Shown here: positions 22,424 through 32,900 of the stretch, in pieces
How the letters are laid out: each line of letters begins with the position of its first letter
How positions within the stretch are numbered: the stretch's first letter is position 1
Source: a virus
Strand: one strand, 5' to 3'
DNA: 64,000 bases
Virus record (IMG/VR): IMGVR_UViG_3300043409_000928
Location: 221,305-285,304 of that record
Notes under the pieces: generated by a model
Told to the model about the DNA's origin: nothing
Seen by the model: only the letters and a program-made list of their open reading frames with translations
Database searches by the model: none
Program-made: the position numbers and the translations under genes

Positions 22424-23269
22424 TTAATCAAAATTGAATCCCATTTGCCTTAGACTACTACTTACATTAGTTTTAGTCCATGATACTGCCATCCGTTCTA
22501 CCAGTCTCGTTGAGTAGCTGTAATTGCTATTGCCATCAAAGTAAACTTTATCATAATCTACAAATTCATCAAATTTTGTAGGCTCATATTTGCCGTTATG
22601 TAAAATGACCTTTGTTTGTATTCTCGGTTTGACCTTCCTCTGATGCACGGGCCATACTGGATGACCAACTGCCATGCCAAAAATTGGAAATGTTAGTTTG
22701 GGAAAACCAAACTCTTTTTCAAATAGTTCAACTGGTATTTGTCTAATTGCACCACAATACATTATGCCCAATTTCATTGATTCTGCCGCACTGGCAAAGG
22801 CCTGCGCGGCAATTGTTGCATCAATGATTGCCTTTAAATGATATTCGGCTCTGCTTGTTTGTTTTAAAATCTCACTACTAAAAGGAGTTGTTTTATGAAT
22901 TTCATGTAATAAAAAATCTATCCTGGACAGGTCAGCAATCCATATCAAGAAAACTGGAGCAGTCTTGATTACCCCAACATTGTAAGAATCAACTGCACCA
23001 ATGGCCTCTCTGGCCAGTCTTGTTGAAAATAATTTTTCTTTGTCTTCTGCGGTAGTTAAAGCCAAGACACTATAGGTCTGCAACATGCCACTGGTTGAAG
23101 CACTTTGCGCCACTGCCAATAAAACTTCTAATGTTCCAGCATCCAACGGTTGTGTTTTAAAATCTCTAACGGTAGACCTTGACAGTTGAGATTGAATATA
23201 GTCATTTAATGGAATGTTGGGAGTGTCCAATGGCAGGCCAAACCTACGCTGATATAAATTTAAATCCAT
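22424..23269 (-). CDS. Nitroreductase-family flavoprotein
   Basis: 281 residues. SRSTVRDFKTQPLD and LLAVAQSASTSGMLQTYSV match the FMN-binding N-terminus of NfsA/NfsB-like nitroreductases. IGAVDSYNVGV, AAESMKLGIMYCGAIRQIP and FGMAVGHP complete the fold. The enzyme would use NAD(P)H to reduce quinones or nitro compounds. Intact, with an unusual C-terminal extension of about 45 residues. An auxiliary redox gene. Confidence 0.8.
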   Translation of the reverse strand: MDLNLYQRRFGLPLDTPNIPLNDYIQSQLSRSTVRDFKTQPLDAGTLEVLLAVAQSASTSGMLQTYSVLALTTAEDKEKLFSTRLAREAIGAVDSYNVGVIKTAPVFLIWIADLSRIDFLLHEIHKTTPFSSEILKQTSRAEYHLKAIIDATIAAQAFASAAESMKLGIMYCGAIRQIPVELFEKEFGFPKLTFPIFGMAVGHPVWPVHQRKVKPRIQTKVILHNGKYEPTKFDEFVDYDKVYFDGNSNYSYSTRLVERMAVSWTKTNVSSSLRQMGFNFD

Positions 23270-23270
23270 A

Positions 23271-24821
23271 TTAACTTGTTATACTGCCTCTCAATGAGCT
23301 CTTAAATGGCTGGTGCAAGACTCTATTATTACCACCTTGTAGATAATAGTTGTTGGTGTATGTTGCACCGCCGCCAGGCAAACCACTGGGATTTTCATTA
23401 AGAGCATTGAGAGTACTGTTTTCAATTAGCCAAGCCAAGCAATCTGCGGCTGTTGCTGTGGGCCGTAGTTGCAAGACGCAAGCCAGAACTCCAGTAACTT
23501 GCGGACATGCCATACTGGTTCCTGATACTTTATTAAGATAAAATGAGCCGTTTCTTGGATCAGGTACAGCATTAGTTGCATACGGTTTGTTGGCATAGGC
23601 ACCCATGACCATGCTACCGGGAGCATAGATATTAACCCTAGGACCAGTTTCGCTGAAGTTGCTTTTTCTTTCCAAGGCTGGATTAGTTTGTATGGTATCA
23701 ACAGCACCAACATTGATAAAGCCTGTGGCACGAGTTGGACTGCTTCCACGATGATAGTAGGTCACGCCATAGTATGAATTGTAATAGTTGTCATAGTCTA
23801 TTCCGCCAGGTATGTCTGCTTTGTGATAATAGTTGCCGGCTGCACCAACTAGAATAACTCCAGCATTGATACAGTTCGTTGCACTGACATCTAGGTAGTT
23901 GACCACATACGGGTGGAGAGAGCTGACTTGGCCATAAGTGGAATTCCTGCTGGTTGTGGTATATGTTGTTCCGCGCCATACAGTAGAACTGATTCCGCTG
24001 TAGCTAGAACGATACCCCCAGCTGTTGGTACAGATGGTGGGTCTGGCGTTACCAGCGGCAATCTTGGCCAGGTGAAATGCTCTAACTAGGTCAAAGGCAA
24101 TGTCTGAGTCGATGGCTCCTAGATAAGCACCAGTCCGAATGTTGTTGCCGCTGAAGATACGAATTGAATAGATGGCGGCACCGCTAGCCCAGCCTTGTGT
24201 ATTACCACAGCTTACGCTGGCACAGTGACTACCGTGTCCGTCGCTGTCACCAAGATAGCCACCAATGCTGGCGGAACTGGCAGTACCTGGAACACCAAGA
24301 CTTGCCCAGTTAAAATCCACTACACGACTGCCACCAGTGCCATCAGCATTGACAGCAAACTCAGGATGGTCGGGTTCTACACCTGCATCCATGACAATGA
24401 CATCAACGCCAGTACCATCTAGGTTGTAAGGAAATTCGGCAGTGACTGAGGTATTAGTACCATAAGGGTCAGCTTGATTTATACATCGATGTAACCCCCA
24501 ATTTTTCATCGAATTAGTTGTTGATCCTGGATGTCGATTATAATTGTAACTGGCACGAACTGCTGAGAATCCTTTTTCAACGCCTTCTTGTAAGTCGGCC
24601 TGCAATTCAACAAACGCTATTCTGCTGTCTTGTCTAATTTCTACAGCTTCTTCTTCTGTTAAATTAAAGTGAGCACAAAGATCATTGAATGGACGCTCGT
24701 TTAAAACCTGCAGGCTCCTTGAGGGAATAAAGTTATCGCCTAGTCCATCTGTTGTTAGTTCGTTCCACAATCCGCTGTCCCAGGATGCTGGATCTTTTAC
24801 GGTGATGATATATTCTTTCAT
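23271..24821 (-). CDS. Subtilisin-like serine protease (S8), virion-associated candidate
   Basis: 516 residues. Catalytic triad visible: D145 in VMDAGVEPDHPEF, H196 in DGHGSHCAS and S436 in SGTSMACPQ, with N330 in GAAGN as oxyanion residue. An N-terminal 100-residue prodomain-like part is present but there is no signal peptide, so it is probably not secreted on its own. It is the last gene of the tail-fibre operon, suggesting tail assembly, maturation of fibres or digestion of a surface layer. Confidence 0.85.
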   Translation of the reverse strand: MKEYIITVKDPASWDSGLWNELTTDGLGDNFIPSRSLQVLNERPFNDLCAHFNLTEEEAVEIRQDSRIAFVELQADLQEGVEKGFSAVRASYNYNRHPGSTTNSMKNWGLHRCINQADPYGTNTSVTAEFPYNLDGTGVDVIVMDAGVEPDHPEFAVNADGTGGSRVVDFNWASLGVPGTASSASIGGYLGDSDGHGSHCASVSCGNTQGWASGAAIYSIRIFSGNNIRTGAYLGAIDSDIAFDLVRAFHLAKIAAGNARPTICTNSWGYRSSYSGISSTVWRGTTYTTTSRNSTYGQVSSLHPYVVNYLDVSATNCINAGVILVGAAGNYYHKADIPGGIDYDNYYNSYYGVTYYHRGSSPTRATGFINVGAVDTIQTNPALERKSNFSETGPRVNIYAPGSMVMGAYANKPYATNAVPDPRNGSFYLNKVSGTSMACPQVTGVLACVLQLRPTATAADCLAWLIENSTLNALNENPSGLPGGGATYTNNYYLQGGNNRVLHQPFKSSLRGSITS

Positions 24822-24830
24822 TTGTTATCC

Positions 24831-25655
24831 TTATAGCGCCGGCAATGTAGGCAGTAGTTCTTTTATTCTTGCATAATTAACTTCGTCAAGAAGAATTAAC
24901 CATTTTGTATCTACCCAAACTTTTACTTTTTTCTTTGTGGTATCAAAATACAATGTGCCATTATCTAGTGGACCAAGTGGTGGCACTGGAGGAACATCGT
25001 CCTTTTTAATCTGTGTAAATGCCAGTAACACTTCGGCATCGTTTGGATAGGCTGGCAATCTAGGAAATCCATTTTTAACTTCCTTGGTAGCGTACTTGTA
25101 AATTAATGCATTGCCATCCTTGACAGTTGTTGGCACTACATCTCGATCGTCATCTTTCCTAATAGGATCAATGTATAAGCCTTTGTTCTTCGCAACAATT
25201 TCTGTGTTACTGGTAGTGATAATAATGCTGTACGCTGGTTGATTGTTTTTCCCAGCTATATCACCAATGGCAATAGATCGGGCACCCTGTAGGGTGTTAC
25301 CAGCTTGGTCACCAATGGCAATGGCCTTGACGCCTTGTGTGCTGTTGCCGGCCTGATCTCCGATTGCAATGGCATTGATGCCTTGGGTTGTTTTCCCAGC
25401 TTGGTCACCAATGGCAATAGCATGAGTACCTTGTGTGAACTGCCCGGCTTGTGGACCAATGGCAATACCGTAAGTTGATTGATTGTTTTCACCTGCTTGA
25501 TCGCCAATGGCAATGGCATACGCACCAATTGGCCCATTGTTGCCAGCCTTGCGACCAACAGAAACTGAATAATTGTCTACTACTAAATCTTCGCTGGCAA
25601 ATCTGCCAATGGATACAGTATCATGTAGTAATCGATGTCGTGCTCTACTGGCCAT
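24831..25655 (-). CDS. YadA-like repeat tail-fibre protein, short
   Basis: 274 residues. Residues about 30-150 are 16-residue repeats of AIAIGDQAG-xxTQGxx, the left-handed beta-roll repeat of YadA-type trimeric adhesin heads. The C-terminal half has a fibre tip-like NGTLYFDTTKKKVKVWVD unit. Probably a trimeric adhesin on the tail. It sits immediately after the longer YadA-like gene and shares its repeat type. Confidence 0.75.
   Translation of the reverse strand: MASRARHRLLHDTVSIGRFASEDLVVDNYSVSVGRKAGNNGPIGAYAIAIGDQAGENNQSTYGIAIGPQAGQFTQGTHAIAIGDQAGKTTQGINAIAIGDQAGNSTQGVKAIAIGDQAGNTLQGARSIAIGDIAGKNNQPAYSIIITTSNTEIVAKNKGLYIDPIRKDDDRDVVPTTVKDGNALIYKYATKEVKNGFPRLPAYPNDAEVLLAFTQIKKDDVPPVPPLGPLDNGTLYFDTTKKKVKVWVDTKWLILLDEVNYARIKELLPTLPAL
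25256..25545 (-). repeat. 48-bp coding repeats (YadA-like roll)
   Basis: Tandem units of 48 bp encode 16-residue AIAIGDQAG repeats; the shared core on the plus strand is CACCAATGGCAATGGC-like. They are protein repeats, not CRISPR: units abut without spacers and stay in frame. Confidence 0.7.
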
Positions 25656-25665
25656 ACACGAATCC

Positions 25666-27573
25666 TTATAATGCCGCTATACGAGCTTGAAAATCTGCAA
25701 AGTTTGTGGATGCGGCAACAATTGATTTCAATTGGGTCTTAGTAATTGCTTCACTGCCATTGAATGTAATTGCGCCTGCGGCCACAAAGTTTAAATCATT
25801 TCCGCTTGTAAATGTACATGGACCTGCGCCAGTGAGTGTTACATTCTGAACATTTAAGTTGGTTGTGGTTACACTGGTATATGTTGGTGCAGTTGGTTTA
25901 TCAGTTAAGTCATTGTAGCTACCGCTAAAAGATTCAATGGCACTGGTCTGACTATCAACGTAGCCTTTTGTTGCCGCATGATCTGCACTTGTTGGTTCAG
26001 CCGGTAATGTTAACTTACCATCTGCTGAAAACAGCCAATCTTTGTAAGTGTTTGGTAATGTAGTTGTACGAATTCTAATGTTGCCACCAGTGTACGAATC
26101 CATATGAAGCGCACCAAGAGTGTCGCTTGGATCATACCCGATATAGGTACTGTTTACTGCATCTGTAATTCCATAACCATTTCCAGTGCCGGATCCGTAA
26201 TCATAAAGTTGTGCGCCATTTACCAATCTTATGTAACCATTTGATTGAAGGATAACCTGTTTACTTCCGTTAATCAATCTATCAGCAAAGCCACCGGCAC
26301 CACTTGGTGCCGGACCGTATGTTACTTCTTTGGTCTCTGGGTCGTAGTATGCTATATAATATGTAGGTTCTGCGCTTCTAATTGGGTCAATATACAAGCC
26401 AGCAACACTACCATTTAATTCATTGCCACTTGCGTTGATTACAATAGAGCCAGCAGGTTGATTAGTCACCCCAGCCGCCGTACCAATTGCTACAGCATAG
26501 TCGCCTTGGGCGTTTGAACCAGCCGCCGTACCAACAGCCACTGAGTAGTTGCCTTGTATGGTTCGGCCAGCATTGCGGCCAATGGCCACTGCATTGGAGC
26601 CTTGTGAGGTTTGGCCGGCACTTTCGCCAACTGCAACTGCCGCCGTCCCTTGATACTCGCTACCTGCTGTAAAACCGACAGCAACTGCGTTCTCGCCTTG
26701 ATCAATATAACCAGTGGCCACACCAATGGAAACTGCCGCGCCGCCTTGATTTGTTCTACCTGAACTATTACCAATAGCAATAGCAAATGAGGAGCCACCG
26801 TATGCCCCATATCCGCCATATCCGCCAGCATCAGTGACGCCACCTGCATTGCGACCCAATGCGATTCGAGTTGGTCCTAAATTATTACTAATGTTGGCTA
26901 TGCTGTTCCATGATAGGGTGGGTATGGAACTTACTTTCCAATCAACATAGGCCTTGGTTGTTGCATGGTTTGGATTTGTTATAGGACCTGAAACAATAAC
27001 TGAGTTGTATGTTGGATTTGTTGGTTTGTCTATCAGGTCATTATAACTAACACCACGAGGTGGAATAGAATCCAGCACATCATGCACACGCTGTTCTGTA
27101 AAATATAAATTACTACCTTCTGCGATATGGAAAGTATTCTTTGCCGCAAGTGCTGTGTCAAATCTTTCTTGTGTCCAGTATAAATTAATACCTTCGGCAA
27201 TATGGTAGGTGTTGACCTGTGCCAACTCTTCCCAAAATCTTAAACCAAAGTCGCCACTGGCCAATTTTGTATTGACAATGGTAGTAATTGTACCGGCAAA
27301 GTTTGCATCATCATTTAGTGCAGTGGCAAGTTCGTCCAGTGTGTCTAGTATACCAGGTGCGCCATCAATCAGCGCAGTAATTGCGCTATCTACATATGGC
27401 TTGTTGGCTAAGTTGCCAATGCTGATCACGCTGTCTGTGATATCAAGGCCGGTAGTCTTTAGTGTAACGCCATTTTGTACAAGAACAAATTCGTCTTCAG
27501 CGGCAAATCCAACCGTGGGATCCAGTTCGCTAATCTTTACAAAGACTTTACCTTCAAGTAGATTTGATGCCAT
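25666..27573 (-). CDS. YadA-like repeat tail-fibre protein, long
   Basis: 635 residues. N-terminal third holds phage-fibre units (HIAEGINLYWTQERFD, HIAEGSNLYFTEQRVHD, YNDLIDKPTNPTY). The middle (about 245-400) has YadA-like AVAVGxxAGxxxQG repeats. The C-terminal part has YNDLTDKPTAPTYTS and ends DFQARIAAL. It shares YNDLT(D/N)KPT with the 1164-residue fibre, pointing to module exchange. Likely a distal receptor-binding fibre. Confidence 0.75.
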   Translation of the reverse strand: MASNLLEGKVFVKISELDPTVGFAAEDEFVLVQNGVTLKTTGLDITDSVISIGNLANKPYVDSAITALIDGAPGILDTLDELATALNDDANFAGTITTIVNTKLASGDFGLRFWEELAQVNTYHIAEGINLYWTQERFDTALAAKNTFHIAEGSNLYFTEQRVHDVLDSIPPRGVSYNDLIDKPTNPTYNSVIVSGPITNPNHATTKAYVDWKVSSIPTLSWNSIANISNNLGPTRIALGRNAGGVTDAGGYGGYGAYGGSSFAIAIGNSSGRTNQGGAAVSIGVATGYIDQGENAVAVGFTAGSEYQGTAAVAVGESAGQTSQGSNAVAIGRNAGRTIQGNYSVAVGTAAGSNAQGDYAVAIGTAAGVTNQPAGSIVINASGNELNGSVAGLYIDPIRSAEPTYYIAYYDPETKEVTYGPAPSGAGGFADRLINGSKQVILQSNGYIRLVNGAQLYDYGSGTGNGYGITDAVNSTYIGYDPSDTLGALHMDSYTGGNIRIRTTTLPNTYKDWLFSADGKLTLPAEPTSADHAATKGYVDSQTSAIESFSGSYNDLTDKPTAPTYTSVTTTNLNVQNVTLTGAGPCTFTSGNDLNFVAAGAITFNGSEAITKTQLKSIVAASTNFADFQARIAAL

Positions 27574-27587
27574 TTTGTTATTCTCTC

Positions 27588-27986
27588 TTATTCAATTCTT
27601 TGTAGTGCAATATAGATACTATAAGTTGCACTGGTTGCGGATCCAATTTTACAGCTCATCGTAACTGTATTGGCATTCAAGGTCAATACAATTGCACCAT
27701 TGAAACCTTCTTCAAATGTATCTTCAATCTTAGTTATGCCAGATCCAACAGTGATGGTTCCACGCAATTGTTTAGTAACTCTGTTGCCTAAGTTGTCTGT
27801 ACCAAATAATTTTAACTCATAAAATTCTGTTCCTGCCACTGATAGTTGATTGCCATTACGATCCAGTGCGTTTGAATCAGCGCCGGCACATACAGCACCA
27901 AACACCATTTGTCTTACACTGACTGCACCTTCGCCAATGCTAAATTCACTTGAGGTTGTACCTGCTATGTTGTTATATGTTTTCAT
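27588..27986 (-). CDS. Small tail-associated structural protein
   Basis: 132 residues, beta-rich, Gly/Thr/Ala-rich (FSIGEGAVSVRQMVFGAV, NANTVTMSCKIGSATSATYS). The family is not recognised, but composition and place within the fibre operon suggest a virion protein. It overlaps the next gene by 1 nt. Confidence 0.5.
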   Translation of the reverse strand: MKTYNNIAGTTSSEFSIGEGAVSVRQMVFGAVCAGADSNALDRNGNQLSVAGTEFYELKLFGTDNLGNRVTKQLRGTITVGSGITKIEDTFEEGFNGAIVLTLNANTVTMSCKIGSATSATYSIYIALQRIE

Positions 27987-29971
27987 TATATGTATGTTAC
28001 CTCAACTCTTACCTGTCCAGTTGCACTATTACTAGGAATGTCAACAACAATATCTTTTCTAGCAGAAGTCACCAAGTCACTTTCAATTGAATATGTGCCT
28101 GTTTTATCAGACCCGTGTAAACTAAACTGCCAAACTGTATCGCTTCCAACATTTACAGCAAAGTCTGGAGCATCTACTAGAGCTTGCAATACTGTTACAC
28201 TTACATTTAAAACTCGACGATCTTCAGAGATAGTACCAATTGTAGTGGTTGTGCCTGGCAATGAAACTGTTTCTTTGATTGTTTTTGCATCGACTGCTAC
28301 ACTTCGTTCACCACCAACTTTGGTCCACGCAGATCCATCATATGTAAATGTGGCCCATTCGCCATTGCCATCATTGATGACATAGCACTGGTCACCAACC
28401 AAGGCATTTAATGCATCGCGGGCTACTATGTTTGCAACAACCGCAGTACCGCTTGATCTGATACCTTGCTCAATATTTAGACCCAGTGCATAGCGTCCGT
28501 TTTGTCCACTCAATACACCTGCCGTGTCTAAGAACGAACCAGCAAAGTCTCTGATAGTTAATGGGCCACCATCTACTCGAATTAAACGTAGCGCACTTGT
28601 TGTTGTATTTGCGGCTGTACTTAAAGGCAAGCTTGACAAAGAACTAGCACCAGCAAAATTATTGCTGTTGGCATCTGCTGTGACATTTACAATAGTAATT
28701 GCACCACCAGCATTGTGTCTTAGTTTAATATCACTGCCATTTACCAGGCTGGCAACAATGTCAGGAATCTTTGCGGCATTGATATCTGCTACCATGTCGT
28801 TTTGATCAGCAACAACCGGATCGCCATAAGCGGCACTACCACTGGTGGTTGTTGTAAAGTTAACAACGACTCCGTTAATGCTTGCACTGAACGGAGTATA
28901 GCCAGCAATAATACCATAAGCACTGCCTTGTCCGGCAATGTCACTGAATACTTCAGTGGCCGCGCCAACTTTTACTGCTGTAATTTTATGTGTAGGAGTA
29001 TCTACATTGATTAATGCCACTGCTTCGTCTACACTGTATGTACCTGTACCGCTGTACAGCGTAACCTGTGTTCTATTAATTTCAACAATGTCGCCATCTG
29101 TACCAACTGGGTCAATACCAGTACCGGTTGTTGATGTAGTAATAGCATCAGCAACCTTCATGTAGATAGGACGTCGACTGTTATCGTTGGTTGTTAAATC
29201 GCCCGAGCCATCCAAGCTGGGATATAGGTAATCACCTACTGCTCCTGGCAAACCTGGCACAAAGTCAACAATGCCGTTGGCTGGCCGCAGAATGAATTGA
29301 TCAGGACCTGGACCTGGATGAACCACAGTACCAAGGAATTTGCTGATGTTGTTGGAATTACTTAAAGAAAATGTACCTGCTTCAATACAAACTGCATCAC
29401 CTTGTTCAAAGCCATGATTAGTTTTTTCTAACAAGTAATTTGTCAAGGGGTTCATATACTGGAAGCGACTCATTACGTTGGTAAAGAAGTCTGTGGCCGC
29501 TTCACCTGGCAACGGGTCCAACATTGGAAAACCTAGTTCATTAATTTGAAAGAAGATGACAGGACCCGGAGTACCAAATAAACCAAAACCAGCAGGATCT
29601 CTAAATGTATTGTAACGCAGTCTATCTTCTACCACTGCTACCACTTCACTATTGGTCTTGGAAAGAACACTGATAATTTGTAAAACTTTACCGTCGCTGG
29701 CACCAGCAACAAAATCGCCTACTTCAATATCTTGTGCATCAAATTTAAATGGAGTTCTTGTTAAGTTACTACCATGCGTCTTTTCTGATACAGTAAAAGA
29801 AACTTCCCAGCGATAGGATTTGGGATTAAGACCACCGCTCCAATAAGGATCGTCAGCACCATTTGCATAGGGCCAAAGACTCAATGCTGTCACCGAATCG
29901 GCTGTGCCAGAAAGTACTTTGGCCGGCTTGTTTAATCCAATGAAGCTGGTTTTCCAAGCATTGATAGTCAT
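27986..29971 (-). CDS. Large tail structural / fibre protein
   Basis: 661 residues, beta-rich and Thr/Ser/Gly/Asp-rich without signal or membrane segments. Features include YRWEVSFTVSEKTHG, GDFVAGASDGKVLQI and a late unit DQCYVINDGNGEWATFTYDG typical of phage fibre modules that read out parameters. It lies between the collagen-like fibre and the 132-residue gene. Probably tail fibre or baseplate-proximal protein. Confidence 0.6.
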   Translation of the reverse strand: MTINAWKTSFIGLNKPAKVLSGTADSVTALSLWPYANGADDPYWSGGLNPKSYRWEVSFTVSEKTHGSNLTRTPFKFDAQDIEVGDFVAGASDGKVLQIISVLSKTNSEVVAVVEDRLRYNTFRDPAGFGLFGTPGPVIFFQINELGFPMLDPLPGEAATDFFTNVMSRFQYMNPLTNYLLEKTNHGFEQGDAVCIEAGTFSLSNSNNISKFLGTVVHPGPGPDQFILRPANGIVDFVPGLPGAVGDYLYPSLDGSGDLTTNDNSRRPIYMKVADAITTSTTGTGIDPVGTDGDIVEINRTQVTLYSGTGTYSVDEAVALINVDTPTHKITAVKVGAATEVFSDIAGQGSAYGIIAGYTPFSASINGVVVNFTTTTSGSAAYGDPVVADQNDMVADINAAKIPDIVASLVNGSDIKLRHNAGGAITIVNVTADANSNNFAGASSLSSLPLSTAANTTTSALRLIRVDGGPLTIRDFAGSFLDTAGVLSGQNGRYALGLNIEQGIRSSGTAVVANIVARDALNALVGDQCYVINDGNGEWATFTYDGSAWTKVGGERSVAVDAKTIKETVSLPGTTTTIGTISEDRRVLNVSVTVLQALVDAPDFAVNVGSDTVWQFSLHGSDKTGTYSIESDLVTSARKDIVVDIPSNSATGQVRVEVTYI

Positions 29972-29980
29972 GTTGTTCCT

Positions 29981-32900
29981 TTATACACTACTTAATAAAA
30001 ATTGTACTACACAGTGAGTTGTTTGTCCCACACCAGCACTGGCACCAGTGATAGCTTTAGTCAAACCAATTGTCATTGTGTTAACTGCTGGATCAAATGC
30101 ACTGAATGCACTTGGACTACCACTTGTGCCGCCACCTGCAAGTGTTCTACCTGCAGTAAATGTGCTTGAAACTGCTGTCAACACATAGGAGTTACTTGCT
30201 CGTTGATAAGAGTATACTTGAGTATTCAATGGAGCACATACACTGCCTGTAAATGTAAATGTAACTGTGGCAACAGTAGAAGTTGCAGTAGCAATAACAG
30301 CACTGATGCCGCCATTTAATACGCTGACACTTGACAAGTTACCAGACGCATCGTATTCGACCTGTACGCTAGCACGGAATACACCTGAGCTTGAGCCGGT
30401 GCCGCCGGATCCACCGCTTACTGTACTTGGTGCCCATGAACTACCATTCCAAACAAGTGCTTGACCTGTTGTTGGTGTTGTGGCCGCCACGTCGGCAAAT
30501 TGATTTAAATTACTTTGTCCTAGACGTGTATCAAAACGTGATGACGTATAATATAAGTTTGAGCTACCTTCAGTGACATTGTCTGTGGTAGCATTTAAAC
30601 TAATTGTACCTGTACCGCTGTTGTAGCTGATACCAGTACCAGCGCCAAATGCTCCACGAGCCAGCGTGTCAGTAAAGTATTTGTTAATGCTACCTTGAGT
30701 TAAATTGTCAGTGGTCTTGGTACCTAGTCTTGTATCCCAACGAGCATTTGTATAATATTGATTGGCTGACCCTTCGCTTACGCTGTCAGTGTTCAGAGTT
30801 ACTGCGCCAGTTAAGCCGTTGACACTGGCAACAGCGCCACTGCCGCCACTAACAGTGCTAGGAGTCCAAGCACTACCTGTCCAAGTCAATACTTGTCCGT
30901 TAGTAGGAGCCGCCGTAATTGTGTCAACGTCTGATAGTGCGTTGATACTACTTGCCGCAATACGTACATCAGCACGAGCATCAGCTCGAGTATTTGTAAA
31001 GAACAAGTTACTACCTTCTGTAATGTAACTTGTATTGGCACGATATTTAATTTGACCAGTGACATCATCATAACTGATCAAGCTAGTGATATTACTATCA
31101 CTGATAGAACTTAGTGCTGATCTTGCTCTGGCATCTGTGTAGTATAATCTAGTGCCTTCAGTAACATCACTAGATGTCACTCCACTCAACGCTGTAGTAA
31201 CACTAACATTAGCACTACCATCAAAACTAACCAAACCAGTTACTTTACCAGTTAAGGTAAGTGTTCTAGCAGTTGTCCATTTATTTGCCTTGTTGGCTAA
31301 ATCAACTTCTAAATCATAGCCAGATTGTGTTGTATTTTGTACACCATAAATCTGTACACTACCAGCCTTGCCGTTGACTGTATAACTTGTACCAGTATCG
31401 CCCTTGGCTCCTTGTGGGATTACAAAGTTCAATGTGGCCGCAGAACTTGTGCCGGCATTTGTAATACTTGCGCTACTGCCAGCGGCACCTGTTGTTACAC
31501 TACCCACTGCAATAGTACCCGCATTACCTTGCGTACCTTGATCACCCTGTGGTCCACGTACATCACCGGCATTTAATACAGTAGAGTCAGATAGTGTAAT
31601 GTTTAAATCATTACCACTTACTGCGGCATTGGTAACAGACACGCCAGCATTTCCTGTATTACCTTTGTCACCTTTTGGTCCAACAATGCTACCAGTATCA
31701 ATTGTACTGGCATCGTCTAATGTAAGTATTAAATTACCATCACCGTTGACTACTGCGCTGAAAACGCCGACACCAGTGTCACCTTTTGGAATAGTAAAGT
31801 TTAATAGTGCCGCACTGGCAGTACCAGTATTTGTAATAACTACGTCTGTACCTGCGGCACCAGTTGCCACAGCATTGATAGTAATGGTACCAGCATCGCC
31901 AGCATCGCCTTTGTCACCCTGTGTACCAACTACACTACCAGCATCAACTGTCGAGCTGTCTGTTTTGGTAATAATTAAATTGCCGCTGCCATTGACAGTG
32001 GCTGAACTGACACCAACACCGGCATTACCTGTGTCGCCCTTAGCACCCTGCGGGATACTAAAGTTTAATGTTACTGCACTGGCAGTACCAGAATTTGCCA
32101 CAGTTGCCGCTGAACCGGCCGCCCCTGTTGTTACACTACCCACTGCAATAGTTGCCGCTGTACCTGTGTCACCTTTGGTACCAACTACGCTACCAGCGTT
32201 GATTGTTGTATTATCTTGCTTTGTTAATATTAATTCGCCACTGCCGTTTATTGCGGCAGTTTTAATACCTGATACATTACCAGCATCAACAATGCTGTTG
32301 TCTGTTAATGTTAATTGTAAACGACCTAACAATGTTACTGTGGCGGCGCTGATACTTAGACCTGCTGAGCCTGCGGCACCAGCCGCACCTGTATCACCTG
32401 TATCACCTTTGGCTCCACTATTAGCAACTGGTACAAAATTTGTACCATCAAAACCTAGGATTTGCCCTGCACTAATTGCACTTACGTTTACACCAGAAAG
32501 TGAATTTAGTGTTACTTGACTTGCAACTGCATTGGCAAATGTAGGATTGACTGATGAAGATACATTGGCTGTAAATTGGTCATCAACATATTTCTTGGTT
32601 GCGGCTTGTAAATCAGCAGTAGGAGCACCTGACAATGTCAATGCACCTGTCATTGTGCCACCTGACAAGTTTACCTTGCCAGCCAGAGTACTTGTAAGGT
32701 CTGTTGCAAAACTTGGATTGCTGGCAATTGCCGCGGCCAACTCGTTTAGTGTGTTTAACGCACCAGGAGCTCCATTGATTAAATTATCTACTTGGCCTGT
32801 AACATAAGTTTGTGTGGCATATCCGTTGTTGTTTAGGTATGTGCCTACATCACTTAATGTTACGCCACCGCCTGTGCCACCTACAGAACTGATAACTCCA

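Noticed and set aside
25256-25545. CRISPR-like array of short repeats
   Set aside because: Units are contiguous 48-bp coding repeats without spacers and stay in frame within a fibre gene.
31599-32519. 306-residue open frame on the plus strand
   Set aside because: It is antisense to the collagen-like fibre; its Pro/Ala/Thr composition mirrors the Gly/Thr repeats, and there is no ribosome site.
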